A DNA stretch of 64,000 nt from Bacillus carboniphilus. GTDB lineage: Bacteria > Bacillota > Bacilli > Bacillales > JAIVKR01. The notes under the pieces were generated by a model. That model was given only the letters and a program-made list of their open reading frames with translations. It did no database searches and was not told the DNA's origin. The position numbers and the translations under genes were made by a program. Location of the stretch: positions 3,472,001 to 3,536,000 of the forward strand of contig NZ_CP129013.1 in assembly GCF_020524035.2 (NCBI RefSeq), read 5' to 3'. Every line of letters starts with the position of its first letter. Within the stretch, counting starts at the first letter, position 1. Shown piece after piece: positions 1-10,661 of this stretch.

Positions 1-1090
1 TATTCAATATGACCCACTTAATGTTGTAGGAACAAATCCTGATTTAGTTTTGCAGTCGAGAATAAAAGGTTATTCACCTATTCTATTAGACGAGCTATTG
101 TATACTGATCGCACATTAATAGATGGTTGGGATAAAATGATGGCGATCTATAGTACAGAGGACTGGCCCTATTTTCATCGAATCAGAGACAAGAATGGTG
201 AATCAATGAAAAAAGTTATGAGCAAGGGAGGAACTATACAAGTTTCTGATCTAACGGAGCAAATTAAGAAAGTAATTAGGGTAGACGGTCCTAAATTAGG
301 CTCGTGAGATTAGTATAGGTGGATCAAATAAGGGTCGGTGGGGGCATCGTAAGCTTTCGAGTGAAGCTTTAGATTACTTGTTTCACATAGGTGATTTAGG
401 AATCTACCAGAAAAAGAATACCCAAAAAGTATACGAATTAATTGAAAGGCTTTTGCCAAATGAGTTATTAAGGTCGAGTGATCCATTTGAAACAGACGAA
501 CAATTTTATCAGTGGTATGTGAAAAGACGAATCGGCGCATGGGAATGATCTGGGCCCGTAATGGTGGAGGCTGGCTTGGACATTTTCTATACAATAAAAG
601 CATCAGGCAGCATGCCATTGATGAGTTATTGTCTGAGAATCAGATTGTAGTGGTCAAAGTTGAAGGGATTAAGGATGATTTTTATATAAAAAGAGAAGAT
701 ATTGAATTGCTGAGAAATGTTGAAGATATTCCGAATAAGGAAATTCGCTTTCTGGCACCACTCGATAATCTACTATGGGATCGATTATTGGTAGAAAAAC
801 TTTTTAATTTCAATTATAGATGGGAAGTATATGTCCCGAAAGATAAACGGAGGTTTGGGTATTATGTATTGCCTGTTCTTTATGGAGATCAATTGATCGC
901 TAGATTTGAACCAGAGCATAATCGAGGAAACGAACCACTACAAATTAAAAATTGGTGGTGGGAAGAGGGGATTGAAATAACAAATGAACTAGAGGGCTCT
1001 GTTCTCGAAGCTTGTGAACGATTTTGCAATTATCTAGGGGTAAGGAATATATCTGAAGATAGTAGGATGCGTATTTTCTCTCAAAAATGA
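1..1090 (+). pseudogene. AlkZ/YcaQ-like winged-helix DNA glycosylase, partial and frameshifted
   Basis: The frame is open from the window edge (first full codon at base 2) and reads like the YcaQ/AlkZ (HTH_42) family, whose members unhook interstrand crosslinks. Supporting stretches are YDPLNVVG, LIDGWDKMMAIY and EDWPYF at the start, and WEVYVPKDKRRFGYYVLPVL with LIARFEP near the end. Three frames are needed. Frame one stops at 307. Bases about 306-540 continue the protein (GGSNKGRWGHRKLSSEALDY) in a second frame. Bases about 538-1090 finish it (GMIWARNGGGWLGHFL) in a third. This means two single-base-scale shifts, near 306 and near 540. The family is assigned from memory of its conserved phrases. 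The gene looks inactive unless both shifts are sequencing errors. Confidence 0.72.
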
Positions 1091-1112
1091 AAGAATAGTA
1101 ACCGATAAAAGA

Positions 1113-1145
1113 GTCTCTCAACTAAAAACAGTTGAGAGACCCAGT
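1113..1145 (-). terminator. Intrinsic terminator of ahpCF
   Basis: A perfect 11-bp inverted repeat (GTCTCTCAACT, 1113-1123 and 1130-1140) with a 6-base loop lies just beyond the ahpF stop. Read on the minus strand, the stem is followed by TCTTTT. The T-tail is on the minus side only, so it should end the ahpC-ahpF transcript. Confidence 0.85.
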
Positions 1146-1148
1146 GCA

Positions 1149-2679
1149 CTAATTTCGAATCAGATAATCGAAAGCACCTAAAGCAGCATTCGCGCCTGAT
1201 CCCATTGAAATAATGATTTGGTTGTAAGGACTATCTGTACAATCTCCAGCAGCAAATAATCCTGGAACACTTGTTGAACCACGTTTATCGACAACGATTT
1301 CTCCCATGCGCGTACGTTCAACGGTTTCATCTAACCAGTCTGTATTCGGTACAAGTCCGATTTGGACAAACACACCTTGTAATTCGACGTGTTTTTCTTC
1401 ACCAGTTTCACGGTCAATGTACGTAATGCCGTTGACATTGTCTGTACCCGTAATTTCTTTCGTTTGTGCATTTTTAATGACAGTCACATTTGGAAGACTG
1501 TATAAACGTTCTTGCAAAACAGCGTCAGCTTTTAGCTCTGACATAAATTCAAGAACTGTTACATGCTTGACAATACCTGCAAGGTCAATCGCAGCTTCAA
1601 TCCCAGAGTTACCTCCGCCGATGACAGCCACGTCTTTCCCTTCAAATAATGGACCATCACAGTGAGGACAATAAGCTACCCCTTTATTTTTGAATTCTTG
1701 TTCACCAGGAACACCAACATTGCGCCAGCGAGCACCTGTTGAAACAATGACACTTTTACTTTTTAGTACAGCGCCATTTTCAAGCTCAAGTTCGAAAAGA
1801 TCGTTCTTTTCTAAACGACGAGCGCGTTGTAAATTCATCACGTCGATATCATATTCCTTCACGTGTTCTTCAAGGCTAGCAACAAGCTTAGGTCCTTCTG
1901 TTTTCTTCACACTAATGAAGTTTTCGATGCTCATTGTATCTAACACTTGACCACCGAAACGTTCAGCTACAATACCTGTACGGATTCCTTTACGAGCCGC
2001 ATAGATGGCTGCACTTGATCCGGCAGGACCACCACCAACAACAAGAACATCGAAAGGTTCTTTGTTATTGAATTCTTCAGCATTTTGACCAGCACCTAAC
2101 TTAGCAAGAATTTCTTCTAATGTAATACGGCCACCATTAAAGAATTCTGCGTTCAAGTGAACTGCTGGTACGGCCATTACGTTTTTACGTTCTACTTCTT
2201 CTTTAAAAGCAGCACCGTCAATCATCGTATGTGTGATGTTAGGGTTAAGAACGCTCATCATATTAAGGGCTTGTACCACATCTGGACAGTTATGACAGCT
2301 TAAACTTACATATGTTTCAAAGTGATGTTCGCCTTCAATTGCTTTGATTTGATCAATTTATGGATTGATCAATCTTTGGAGGTCTTCCACTGACTTGGAG
2401 TAAAGCGAGTACGAAAGAAGTAAACTCGTGACCAAGTGGAATTCCAGCAAACGTAATCCCTGTATCTTCACCCGGACGATTTACAGTGAAGCTTGGTGTT
2501 CTAGGTAAATCAGCTTTTTCTACTGAAATTTTTGACGACATTGAGGCTAGTTCATCAACAAGAGCTAGCATGTCTTTTGATACGTCATCTTCACCTGCAC
2601 TTACCTTTAGAAGGATATCACCTTCTAAAAGCTTTAGGTATTGGTCAAGTTGTGCTTTTATATCTCTTTCAAGTACCAT
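1149..2679 (-). CDS. ahpF: Alkyl hydroperoxide reductase subunit F, frameshifted as read
   Basis: AhpF is the FAD/NADH-dependent disulfide reductase that recycles AhpC. The N-terminal part (about 108 residues, from 2679) and the C-terminal part lie in different frames. Removing one base of the TTT run at 2357-2359 joins them into one protein of about 510 residues, the usual AhpF length. The restored junction reads [15 protein letters not shown] and continues into the N-terminal redox centre [13 protein letters not shown]. The C-terminal part shows [10 protein letters not shown] (FAD binding), the catalytic CPHC and [10 protein letters not shown] (NADH binding). It lies 12 bases downstream of ahpC with its own ribosome site. 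The extra base may be a sequencing error. If real, the N-terminal domain would be made alone. Confidence 0.93.
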
Positions 2680-2691
2680 TTTTAGGGCTCC

Positions 2692-3255
2692 TTATATTTT
2701 ACCTACTAAATCAAGGCTTGGTTTTAATGTTTCAGAACCTTCTTCCCATTTAGCTGGGCAAACTTCTCCTGGATTGTTACGTACATATTGTGCTGCTTTA
2801 ATTTTGTTCACAAGTGTACTTGCGTCACGACCAATGCCACCAGCATTAATTTCAGCTGTTTGAATCACGCCGTCTGGATCAATAATAAACGTACCACGAT
2901 CAGCAAGACCTTCTTCTTCGTTTAGTACGTCAAAGCTACGAGTGATTTTTTGAGAAGGATCACCAATCATCGCATAAGTGATTTTTCCAATTGTTTCTGA
3001 TCTGTCATGCCAACCTTTATGTGTGAAATGAGTATCTGTTGAAATGGAATATACTTCAACACCAAGCTCCTTTAATGTAGCATATTCTTTTTGAAGATCT
3101 TCAAGTTCCGTTGGACAAACAAAAGTGAAATCTGCTGGGTAGAAGCAAAAAATACTCCATTGACCTTTTAGGCTTTCATCTGTTACTTCAATGAACTCTC
3201 CATTTTTAAATGCTAGAGCTTTAAATGATTCTACTTCTTTACCGATTAATGACAT
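2692..3255 (-). CDS. ahpC: Alkyl hydroperoxide reductase subunit C (2-Cys peroxiredoxin)
   Basis: A 187-residue typical 2-Cys peroxiredoxin that reduces H2O2, organic peroxides and peroxynitrite in the cytoplasm, using AhpF as electron donor. The peroxidatic motif is [18 protein letters not shown], and the resolving cysteine is in [11 protein letters not shown] near the C-terminus. An AGGAGGA ribosome site precedes the ATG at 3255. It is first in the ahpC-ahpF operon, behind a promoter carrying a PerR-like box, so peroxide induction is expected. Confidence 0.97.
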   Translation of the reverse strand: MSLIGKEVESFKALAFKNGEFIEVTDESLKGQWSIFCFYPADFTFVCPTELEDLQKEYATLKELGVEVYSISTDTHFTHKGWHDRSETIGKITYAMIGDPSQKITRSFDVLNEEEGLADRGTFIIDPDGVIQTAEINAGGIGRDASTLVNKIKAAQYVRNNPGEVCPAKWEEGSETLKPSLDLVGKI

Positions 3256-3319
3256 AATAAATCTTCCTCCTAAATTATATTCATTCCTACTTCATATAGA
3301 GAAGTAAGAATATTATTAT

Positions 3320-3373
3320 CTAAAATAATTCTAATTCGATATCAATTATTAATTAGTATCGACTATTTGTCAA
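3320..3373 (-). promoter_or_regulatory. ahpCF promoter with PerR-box-like operator
   Basis: On the minus strand a -35 TTGACA (3368-3373) is separated by exactly 17 bases from an AATAAT -10 (3345-3350). Just downstream, 3320-3334 read TTAGAATTATTTTAG, which matches the Bacillus PerR consensus TTATAATNATTATAA at 12 of 14 defined positions. PerR control of ahpC is established in B. subtilis; the site here is inferred. Confidence 0.7.
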
Positions 3374-3597
3374 GCGAAAAGGCTACTAATTCTCATAATC
3401 GATTTTCATAGAGATCATATAGGTCAACAAGGTACCAAAGATAGAAAAGCTCTGAAATAAATGTATTTTTATTTTTCTCAATAGAATAACAATAACTGAA
3501 AACGTTCAGCTAAAAAACATTGATGTTTAATCAATTTAAAAATAAACTTAATGTATTCCATTTAAAGAAAAACGATACGAGAGGTTGAGGGATACAC

Positions 3598-3900
3598 ATG
3601 TCGGACCAAACAACGAAAAGAATTATGATTGGTATACTCATCTGTTTAATTATTATTATCTTGGAACCAAATAATTATAACGATGACCATTATTATCCAG
3701 ATTTTCTTGATGCTGATGTAACGACTGATGTAGAGAATGATACGGTAATAAAAATGGGTGAAAACAAAATTGGAATTATCGATACGAATAAGATGTCAGA
3801 TCGCTACGGAGAAATCATCGTTTTACAATTTAACGAAGATACAAAAAAGTTTAAGCATATCGGTGACTATAATTACGCTGATGAAATGTATGGTGAGTAG
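3598..3900 (+). CDS. Small membrane-anchored protein, unknown function
   Basis: A 100-residue protein with one N-terminal hydrophobic segment (about residues 9-23, IMIGILICLIIIIL) and a hydrophilic, acidic remainder that probably lies outside the membrane. The ATG at 3598 follows a purine-rich GAGGTTGAGGG. It is a single-gene unit ending at the hairpin near 3921-3964. I do not recognise the family. The even codon use and proper expression signals suggest a real gene. Confidence 0.6.
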   Translation: MSDQTTKRIMIGILICLIIIILEPNNYNDDHYYPDFLDADVTTDVENDTVIKMGENKIGIIDTNKMSDRYGEIIVLQFNEDTKKFKHIGDYNYADEMYGE

Positions 3901-3920
3901 AAGGTATTAGGATGAACTAA

Positions 3921-3964
3921 AAAAGAGGGAGTAGGTACCAAAAGTTGTGTCCCCTACTCTTTTT
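3921..3964. terminator. Convergent terminator hairpin
   Basis: GAGTAGG (3929-3935) pairs with CCTACTC (3953-3959). The stem is flanked by an A-run on the left and TTTTT on the right, so it can stop transcription from both directions. It lies between the convergent genes ending at 3900 and 3954. Confidence 0.65.
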
Positions 3965-4190
3965 GCTGATATGACCATAAAATAGAAAAGATAATTTTGA
4001 AGGAAAACAAAAACGTGAGGAGTCCCAATATCACCCCAATGGTAATATGTGTTGTCGATTGATAAAAAGATGGGAAGAAAGAAATAGATATAAAGTTAAG
4101 CAAGTATAGTACCATAAAAGCTGTCAATGCAATGATAAAGTCTACTATTCTAGTATTTAGTCTCATATATATATTGTAACAATTAACCAA
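3954..4190 (-). CDS. Small two-helix membrane protein (YrhC-like?)
   Basis: About 70-78 residues with two hydrophobic helices (VDFIIALTAFMVLYLLNFI and ITIGVILGLLTFLFSFKIIF) separated by a short polar loop. This layout resembles small Bacillus YrhC-type membrane proteins, but I cannot confirm that family. An internal ATG at 4166 (MRLNTRIVDF) is a likely alternative start. Neither start has a good ribosome site, so expression is uncertain. Confidence 0.45.
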   Translation of the reverse strand: MVNCYNIYMRLNTRIVDFIIALTAFMVLYLLNFISISFFPSFYQSTTHITIGVILGLLTFLFSFKIIFSILWSYQQKE

Positions 4191-4350
4191 TAAAATAACA
4201 ATTAGAAGCTAAACCTTAGCAATCACCAGCACTTTATCCCTTGCCCAATAAATTCATCCCCTTATAACAAGCCATAGTACTATAAAAGAAGGAAAACATG
4301 ATCAAGATGATTGTGAAGAATTGTCTTCATCATACAACGGTTGAGGAAAT

Positions 4351-5706
4351 TCATTCTGTACAATTGTTCGACAAATATTTCCCAAGAAATAGACCGCTAG
4401 CAGCTGCTTGTGATAAGGAGTGAGTCACTCCTGAACAATCGCCAATTAAAAATAAATCTGGAATGCTCGTTTCAAACTGTTCGTTCGTTTCAATCATAGC
4501 TTCATAAAACTTCGCATCGATTGCATACAACAAGGTATCATCTAGTAAGGGTTCACCAACTAAGCTTTCTAATGAAGAAGCCATTTCTAGAAATGCTCGG
4601 ATATAAAGTTCTGGAACTTCATTCTTTATATTTCCTGCTTCAATATGTGTCAGAGAAGGAATGATAGAATTATTTTGTAAGTCTCCTATAAAAGTAGCCT
4701 GTTTTTTTCGTAAATCTCCTAGACGTTGAACAACAAGACGCCCCTTTCCTTGATTGATTTTTTGGATAATCGACTGAGCATATATTGTGGCTTCTTCATA
4801 ACGATCAAAATATTTAGGAACAAATAAGGAGAAGTTTAAATTATCAGTTGGTTCACCTTTTTCCCGGTAGTTTTGACCGTCAGCCATCACTAATCCATTT
4901 TGATATTTGCGAATAACTCGCCCACCTGGATTCATACAATATGTGGTTGCTTGAAAATCTTCTCCCCTGTACCGTAGCTTTGTTTCAAATGTGGTTTTAA
5001 GAAGAGGGGCCATTTGTTTACGGCTCATTTCAATACGTAAACCAAGGTCGACTCTCGTTTTAGCAGGAGGAATGCCTAAATCGCTTGCTTGTTTTTGCAT
5101 CCAATCACTGCCGCTCATCCCTGTTGCCAAGACAAGCTTTTTTGTTTTGAAAGTTCCTTTGTTTGTAGAAAGTGCAAAACCATTCGTTTGTTTAGTTATT
5201 GAGTGAATATCTGTTTCAAAGGTGAAAGATACCTCTCTTAGAGAAAGGTATAATTGTTGAAAGATTTTGGAGGCAAGCACTGTACCAAGGTGTCTAACTT
5301 CTGTAGACAAAATTTCTAATCCATGTTTTCGTGCTTTTTCCTCTAAATAGACATCTTTAGTCGAGTACAACTCGACTTGATTCGCCCCGTATAAGCAAAG
5401 AATATGATCGACTTCCTTCATTAAAATATATGCTCTTTTATAACCAATTTTTTCTCCTAAATGACCTCCAAAGTCATTTGTATAGTTAAACTTCCCTTCT
5501 GATTTTCCTAGTCCAGCAAAACCAAAATATTTAGGGCAAACCTCACAATGACAGGTAGGTTCTCCTTTGTCGAGAGAACAGATGCGACCTTCTAGTTGTT
5601 TTCCTTTATCAATGATATGTACCGTGATATGAGGATTTGATTTTTGTAGTTGATAGGCAAGGAAGACGCTACTTACTCCTGCACCAATGATAGTGATGTC
5701 GTACAT
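4351..5706 (-). CDS. FAD-dependent dehydrogenase (COG2509-like)
   Basis: A 451-residue flavoprotein. The N-terminal dinucleotide-binding motif is IIGAGVSSVFLAYQL (about residues 6-20), and the C-terminal FAD motif is LFLIGDCSGVTHSLSQAAASG. The middle carries VLATGMSGSDW, typical of the FAD-binding fold. Four cysteines and a histidine in CSLDKGEPTCHCEVCPKYFG (about residues 43-62) could bind a metal or a cluster; such cysteines occur in COG2509 proteins. The substrate is unknown. It is a single gene, divergent from argF with about 170 bases between the starts. Confidence 0.75.
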   Translation of the reverse strand: MYDITIIGAGVSSVFLAYQLQKSNPHITVHIIDKGKQLEGRICSLDKGEPTCHCEVCPKYFGFAGLGKSEGKFNYTNDFGGHLGEKIGYKRAYILMKEVDHILCLYGANQVELYSTKDVYLEEKARKHGLEILSTEVRHLGTVLASKIFQQLYLSLREVSFTFETDIHSITKQTNGFALSTNKGTFKTKKLVLATGMSGSDWMQKQASDLGIPPAKTRVDLGLRIEMSRKQMAPLLKTTFETKLRYRGEDFQATTYCMNPGGRVIRKYQNGLVMADGQNYREKGEPTDNLNFSLFVPKYFDRYEEATIYAQSIIQKINQGKGRLVVQRLGDLRKKQATFIGDLQNNSIIPSLTHIEAGNIKNEVPELYIRAFLEMASSLESLVGEPLLDDTLLYAIDAKFYEAMIETNEQFETSIPDLFLIGDCSGVTHSLSQAAASGLFLGKYLSNNCTE

Positions 5707-5819
5707 AATGAGTGCTCCTTTCGATATATCTAGTATATTTCAACGACATGTAAACAGACAACCTTGTTTAAAAGTTAGGAAGGTTCAAGAAAAAAATATA
5801 AAAATGTGCATAATCACTA

Positions 5820-5848
5820 TTGAATATAAATACATATCAATCTATAAT
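5820..5848 (+). promoter_or_regulatory. argFGH promoter overlapped by ARG-box-like operator
   Basis: TTGAAT (5820-5825), a 17-base spacer and TATAAT (5843-5848) form a good SigA promoter. Its -35 half lies in an ARG-box-like AT-rich palindromic stretch (TTGAATATAAATACATAT, 5820-5837). A second related stretch (AATATAAAAATGTGCATAAT) lies just upstream. Pairs of ARG boxes over the promoter are how ArgR/AhrC represses arginine genes in Bacillus when arginine is high. Repression here is inferred from the sequence match. Confidence 0.6.
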
Positions 5849-5878
5849 TATACAAATGCTTCTTTAGGAGGAGATTAG

Positions 5879-6829
5879 GTGAGTGTATTAAAAAACATGA
5901 AAACGAACCAAGAGTTAGTAGGCCGAGATTTCTTAACGATCGATGATTTTTCAACGGAGGAAATTGAATTTCTTCTTTATGAAGCAGCTGAACTAAAAAA
6001 ACAAAAAGGAATATTAGATGTATTGAAAGGAAAAGTACTTGGCATGATTTTTGAAAAAGCATCAACGAGAACGCGTGTCTCTTTTGAAGTAGCTATGCTT
6101 AAGCTCGGTGGTCACGCCTTGTTTTTAAGTGCAAAGGATATTCAACTTGCTAGAGGTGAACCCATTGAAGATACTGCTGAGGTACTTTCTCGATATGTAG
6201 ATGCTTTGATGATTCGGACGTTTGATCACCGTACGATAAAGCGTTTTGCAGAAGCGGCGTCCATTCCTGTGATAAATGGCTTAACGGATACTCACCACCC
6301 TGCACAAGTTTTAGCAGATTTGCTGACGATGAAGGAGCAAAAAGGGAGGTTAAAAGATTTAAAGGTTACCTATTTCGGTGATGGTAACAATGTTGCTCAT
6401 TCCCTAATTGAAGGAGCATCAAAAGTAGGCATGAATTTAACCATTGCCTGTCCAGTCGGATATGAGCCAGACAATCAAATTATTACAAACGCGGAACAAA
6501 CAGCTAAACAGACAGGGGCTACGATTCAGGTGATCCATGATTCGATCGAGGCGGCAAAAGGTGCAGAAGTGTTAATAACGGATGTATGGGCAAGCATGGG
6601 GCAAGAAAAGCAACAAAAAGAGCGGATTAACGTATTTGCTCCCTATCAAGTCAATGAGGATTTATGTAAGTTTGCTTCGGACGATTATATCTTTATGCAC
6701 TGTTTACCCGCTCATAGAGGAGAAGAAGTGACGGAAACAATTATCGATGGGCCTCATTCGGTTATTTTTCAAGAAGCGGAAAACCGACTTCACGTACAAA
6801 AAGCACTATTGAAAAGTTTATTAAGTTAA
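5879..6829 (+). CDS. argF: Ornithine carbamoyltransferase
   Basis: A 316-residue enzyme converting ornithine and carbamoyl phosphate to citrulline. Visible signatures are the carbamoyl-phosphate loop STRTRVSFE, the HHPAQVLADLLTM segment, and the C-terminal HCLPAHRGEEV that contains the ornithine-binding cysteine. The GTG start at 5879 follows AGGAGGAG. It is first in argF-argG-argH, with an ARG-box promoter upstream. The assignment as anabolic rather than catabolic (arcB) rests on the argGH neighbours. Confidence 0.97.
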   Translation: MSVLKNMKTNQELVGRDFLTIDDFSTEEIEFLLYEAAELKKQKGILDVLKGKVLGMIFEKASTRTRVSFEVAMLKLGGHALFLSAKDIQLARGEPIEDTAEVLSRYVDALMIRTFDHRTIKRFAEAASIPVINGLTDTHHPAQVLADLLTMKEQKGRLKDLKVTYFGDGNNVAHSLIEGASKVGMNLTIACPVGYEPDNQIITNAEQTAKQTGATIQVIHDSIEAAKGAEVLITDVWASMGQEKQQKERINVFAPYQVNEDLCKFASDDYIFMHCLPAHRGEEVTETIIDGPHSVIFQEAENRLHVQKALLKSLLS

Positions 6830-6862
6830 ATGTATAAATATACAATTAGGAGGGATTGAAGA

Positions 6863-8077
6863 ATGAAAAAAGAAAAATTGATTCTTGCTTATTCTGGAGG
6901 GCTAGACACCTCCATTTCGATTAAGTGGATTGAAGAGCAATATGGTTATGATGTCATTGCACTTGGACTTGATATAGGTGAAGGAAAAGATTTAAAAGCG
7001 ATTAAAGAAAAGGCTTATCAAGTAGGTGCATCAAAAGCGTATATGATCGAAGCGAGACGAGTACTTGCTGAAGATTACCTTTTACCTGCTCTGAAAGCAA
7101 ATGCCCTTTACGAAGGGAAATACCCTTTATCATCCGCATTATCTCGCCCACTAATTTCAAAATTTCTTGTCGATGTAGCTGAAAAAGAGGGAGCAACGGC
7201 TGTCGCACACGGTTGTACAGGAAAGGGGAATGATCAAGTCCGTTTTGATGTTTCCATTCAAGCGCTGAATCCTGAATTAAAGGTGATTGCACCTGTACGT
7301 GAATGGTGCATGACTCGTGATGAGCAAATTCTATATGCAAAAGAAAATAATATTGAGGTTCCGGTGAACCTTGATCAACCGTTTTCAATTGATGCAAATA
7401 TTTGGGGACGCGCGTGTGAAGCAGGTGTTTTAGAAGACCCGTGGACAGAGCCACCTGAGGAATCTTATGAATGGACGGCTCCTATTGAACAAACGCCAAA
7501 CAAGCCAGAATATATAGAGATCGACTTTGAAGAAGGACGTCCGATCGCCTTAAATGGTCAGCAGATGCCTTTTGAACATTTGATTGAACAGATTAATGAA
7601 AGAGGCGGGATTCATGGGATTGGGCGAATTGATCATGTTGAAAACCGTCTTGTCGGAATTAAGTCTAGAGAAGTATATGAATGTCCTGCCGCTTTGATCT
7701 TAATAGGCGCACATAAAGGGTTGGAATTTTTAACACTTACTCGCGAAGTATCTCATTTGAAAACAACCATTGATCAGCAAATGGCTAAATTAATTTATGA
7801 AGGACTTTGGTATTCCCCTCTTCGTTATGCATTAGAAGGGTTTATTAACGAAACGCAAAAAGTGGTCACTGGTAAAATTCGCGTGAAGCTGTTTAAAGGA
7901 ACTTATTCCATTGTAGGGCGTCAGTCGAAAAATTCACTTTATTCAGAGCAGCTCGCCACGTATTTAAAAGGAGATCTATTTGATCACAATGCCGCCACTG
8001 GTTTTATCAAACTTTGGGGGTTACCAACGAAGGTGAATGCTGAAGTTCAAAAACAAAGAGGGTATTCAAATGTCTAA
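6863..8077 (+). CDS. argG: Argininosuccinate synthase
   Basis: A 404-residue ATP-dependent ligase joining citrulline and aspartate. The N-terminal pyrophosphatase-type ATP loop [22 protein letters not shown] and the citrulline-binding region [14 protein letters not shown] are all present. An AGGAGGG ribosome site lies before the ATG. Its last 8 bases overlap the start of argH, which implies translational coupling. Confidence 0.98.
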   Translation: MKKEKLILAYSGGLDTSISIKWIEEQYGYDVIALGLDIGEGKDLKAIKEKAYQVGASKAYMIEARRVLAEDYLLPALKANALYEGKYPLSSALSRPLISKFLVDVAEKEGATAVAHGCTGKGNDQVRFDVSIQALNPELKVIAPVREWCMTRDEQILYAKENNIEVPVNLDQPFSIDANIWGRACEAGVLEDPWTEPPEESYEWTAPIEQTPNKPEYIEIDFEEGRPIALNGQQMPFEHLIEQINERGGIHGIGRIDHVENRLVGIKSREVYECPAALILIGAHKGLEFLTLTREVSHLKTTIDQQMAKLIYEGLWYSPLRYALEGFINETQKVVTGKIRVKLFKGTYSIVGRQSKNSLYSEQLATYLKGDLFDHNAATGFIKLWGLPTKVNAEVQKQRGYSNV

Positions 8078-9468
8078 GTTATGGGGAGGAAGGTTTACAA
8101 AAGAGACAAATAAACTGGTCGAAGAATATACAGCCTCGATTCCATTTGATCAACAGCTAGCTGAAGAAGACATTGCTGGGAGTTTGGCTCATGTGCAAAT
8201 GCTAGGGGGAGACGGGGGTAATCAGTTGCGAGGACGCAAGGAAATTGACAGAAGGACTTCATGTCATTTTAGAAAAAATGGAGACCGGTCAATTTGTGTT
8301 TGATGTTTCGGAAGAAGATATTCATATGAACATTGAACGAGCGTTGATTGAAGAAGTCGGTCCAGTTGGCGGGAAAGTCCATACTGGAAGAAGTCGTAAT
8401 GATCAAGTGGCAACAGATATGCATTTATATTTAATGAAGAAACAGGATCAGTTTATTTCTCTTATTGAAGAAGTTCAACGTGCGATTATTAAACAAGCTG
8501 AACAACATATTGAAACGGTACTTCCTGGTTATACACACTTGCAACGAGCACAACCAATCTCCTTTTCGCACCATCTTCTCGCGTATTTTTGGATGTTTGA
8601 ACGCGATAAAGAAAGATTTCAAGAAAGTGTAAAACGAGCAAGTATGCTTCCCCTTGGAGCTGGGGCTTTAGCGGGAACCACTTTTCCCATTGATCGATAT
8701 CGAACGGCCAAGTTGCTTGGATTTGAAGGAGTGTATCCAAATAGTATCGATGCCGTAAGTGATCGAGATTTTATCGTTGAATTTCTTTCTAATTCGTCTA
8801 TTTTAATTATGCACATATCTCGGTTGTCGGAGGAAATAATTATTTGGAGCAGCAGTGAATTTCAATTTATTGAGCTAGATGATTCATTTTGCACAGGATC
8901 TAGTATTTTGCCACAAAAGAAAAACCCAGATGTACCTGAATTGTTAAGAGGAAAAACGGGTAGAGTATTCGGGAATCTGTTTAGCTTGTTAACGGTTTTA
9001 AAGGGATTGCCACTAGCCTATAATAAAGATTTACAGGAAGATAAAGAGGGCATGTTTGATACGGTGAAAACATTGGATGGGGCACTTAGACTGTTAGCAC
9101 CTATGATTGAAACGATGACGGTCAATACGGAAAACATGAAGAAGGCCGTTAGTCAAGACTATTCCAATGCAACGGACTTGGCGGATTACCTTGTTTATAA
9201 AGGAATAACATTTAGAGAAGCACATGAAATGATTGGTAAAATTGTTCTTTATGGTATTCAAAACAACAAATTTTTGCTAGAGATAACAGTTGAAGAATAC
9301 AAACAATTTTCACCCCTCTTTTCTGAAGATGTATTTGACATTTTAACTCCTTTAAACGTCATGAAAGCGAGAAGGAGTTTCGGAGGGACATCTCCTGATC
9401 AAGTGAAAAAACAGATTAATTTAGCTTACAGTCATTTAGAAAAAAGCGACAAAGGTTGTCATAAATAA
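8070..9468 (+). CDS. argH: Argininosuccinate lyase, frameshifted as read
   Basis: ArgH splits argininosuccinate into arginine and fumarate. The true start is the ATG at 8070 ([14 protein letters not shown]), inside the argG stop. The G-run at 8205-8209 has five Gs. With four, the frame reads [21 protein letters not shown] and joins the rest of the protein. The body carries [15 protein letters not shown] and the fumarase/lyase signature [12 protein letters not shown]. The corrected length is about 465 residues, normal for the family. The +1 G is probably a homopolymer error; if real, the strain would need arginine. Confidence 0.93.
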
Positions 9469-9561
9469 AGGGTATGATCTCTATTATTAAAACTAACATG
9501 TCCTAGCGGTGAAGTCAGTTTTGAACAATCACAATAAGTTAGTGATAAAGGAGAATTAACT

Positions 9562-10086
9562 ATGGCACGAAAAGTAGTCCTATACATTGCAGCAAGTCTA
9601 GATGGGTTTATAGCGAAAGAAGATGATGACCTTAACTGGTTAGAGGAAATGGAAGTTGAAGGAGACTGCGGATATTCGGAGTTTTATCAATCAATTGATA
9701 CAGTCATTATGGGGAAGAGGACGTATGATTATATTTTAAAACATGCAGAAATGTTTCCTTATCCTGATAAAAAGTGTTATGTTTTCTCTACCTCAAAGAC
9801 AGGTTCTGATGAACATGTTGAGTTCGTGAATGAAGATGTCGGCTCATTTACCAAAAACTTAAAAGAGGAACAAGGGTCGAACATCTGGATGGCCGGTGGA
9901 GGAAGCATACTAGATGACTTTATGAAATCAAGCTTAATTGATGAATACATCATTACGGTAACACCACATCTTTTAGGGAAGGGAGTTTCCTTATTTAAAG
10001 ACCATAACCCGGAGACAGAACTAGTGTTAATAAAGGTGAACCAATACGGACAAATGGTTCAGTTGCATTATAAAATTAAGAACTAG
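9562..10086 (+). CDS. Dihydrofolate-reductase-like (RibD C-terminal domain) protein
   Basis: A 174-residue protein of the YyaP/YwjB-type group, related to dihydrofolate reductase and the RibD reductase domain. The N-terminal KVVLYIAASLDGFIA, the central DTVIMGKRTYDYIL and IWMAGGGSILDDFM are the usual pyridine-nucleotide-binding landmarks. It probably binds NADPH; the substrate is unknown. It is a single gene with an AAAGGAG ribosome site. Confidence 0.85.
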   Translation: MARKVVLYIAASLDGFIAKEDDDLNWLEEMEVEGDCGYSEFYQSIDTVIMGKRTYDYILKHAEMFPYPDKKCYVFSTSKTGSDEHVEFVNEDVGSFTKNLKEEQGSNIWMAGGGSILDDFMKSSLIDEYIITVTPHLLGKGVSLFKDHNPETELVLIKVNQYGQMVQLHYKIKN

Positions 10087-10139
10087 TAGAATAATTCCCT
10101 CTCTTTTTCAAAATAATAGTTGAAAAGGAGATGATCTCG

Positions 10140-10565
10140 ATGAGGAGATTATTATTTATCTCGCTTATCATTATGATGACGACTGTTGCAGTTCATGCTG
10201 AAAAAGAGCATAAACATGATTCAAAAGGAATGGAGCAAGCAGTCGATAATTTTTTATTGAGTCAATTTAATGATGAATTAAATCAAGCTGTGAAAGATTA
10301 TTATAAAAAAGAGTCAGTCATATTTACTCTTGATTGGTGGAACGACCATTATGATGTTGTACAAGTTGATCAATGGGAAAAAGGAAGAGAAAAAAACCAC
10401 CCTTATTTATTTACATTCACCGTGTTACCCTATGACGAACATAATGGTGAAAAGTTAGGAACGGATACAATTACGTTCGGAGTAGCTCCTCTTTATGATG
10501 AATGTGCTGATAAAAATTTTGCTGCATCTGAGGTCGAATTAATAAATTATAAACATAAAAAATGA
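10140..10565 (+). CDS. Small secreted protein (possibly DUF3888-like)
   Basis: About 141 residues with a clear Sec signal peptide (MRRLLFISLIIMMTTVAVHA, likely cleaved after AHA) and a charged mature part. I chose the ATG at 10140 rather than 10131, because AAAAGGAG directly abuts 10131 but sits 9 bases before 10140. The pattern of a QFNDELNQAVKDYY helix followed by DTITFGVAPL recalls DUF3888 secreted Bacillus proteins; this is a low-confidence resemblance. Monocistronic, with its own terminator. Confidence 0.6.
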   Translation: MRRLLFISLIIMMTTVAVHAEKEHKHDSKGMEQAVDNFLLSQFNDELNQAVKDYYKKESVIFTLDWWNDHYDVVQVDQWEKGREKNHPYLFTFTVLPYDEHNGEKLGTDTITFGVAPLYDECADKNFAASEVELINYKHKK

Positions 10566-10566
10566 G

Positions 10567-10600
10567 CGCTATTGGAGTATCTCCAGTAGCGTTTATTTTG
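10567..10600 (+). terminator. Intrinsic terminator
   Basis: CGCTATTGGAG (10567-10577), loop TAT and CTCCAGTAGCG (10581-10591), with one G-U pair, followed by TTTATTTTG. It lies directly after the secreted-protein gene. Confidence 0.8.
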
Positions 10601-10661
10601 TGGATTTCTTTAACAAATTAAAACATAAAACAGGTAAAGTATAGTAATTTGTCAAAATAGA

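Noticed and set aside
8037-8303. Separate 88-residue ORF at the start of argH
   Set aside because: Its first part is argH in frame, and the tail is out of frame after the G5 run; no separate gene.
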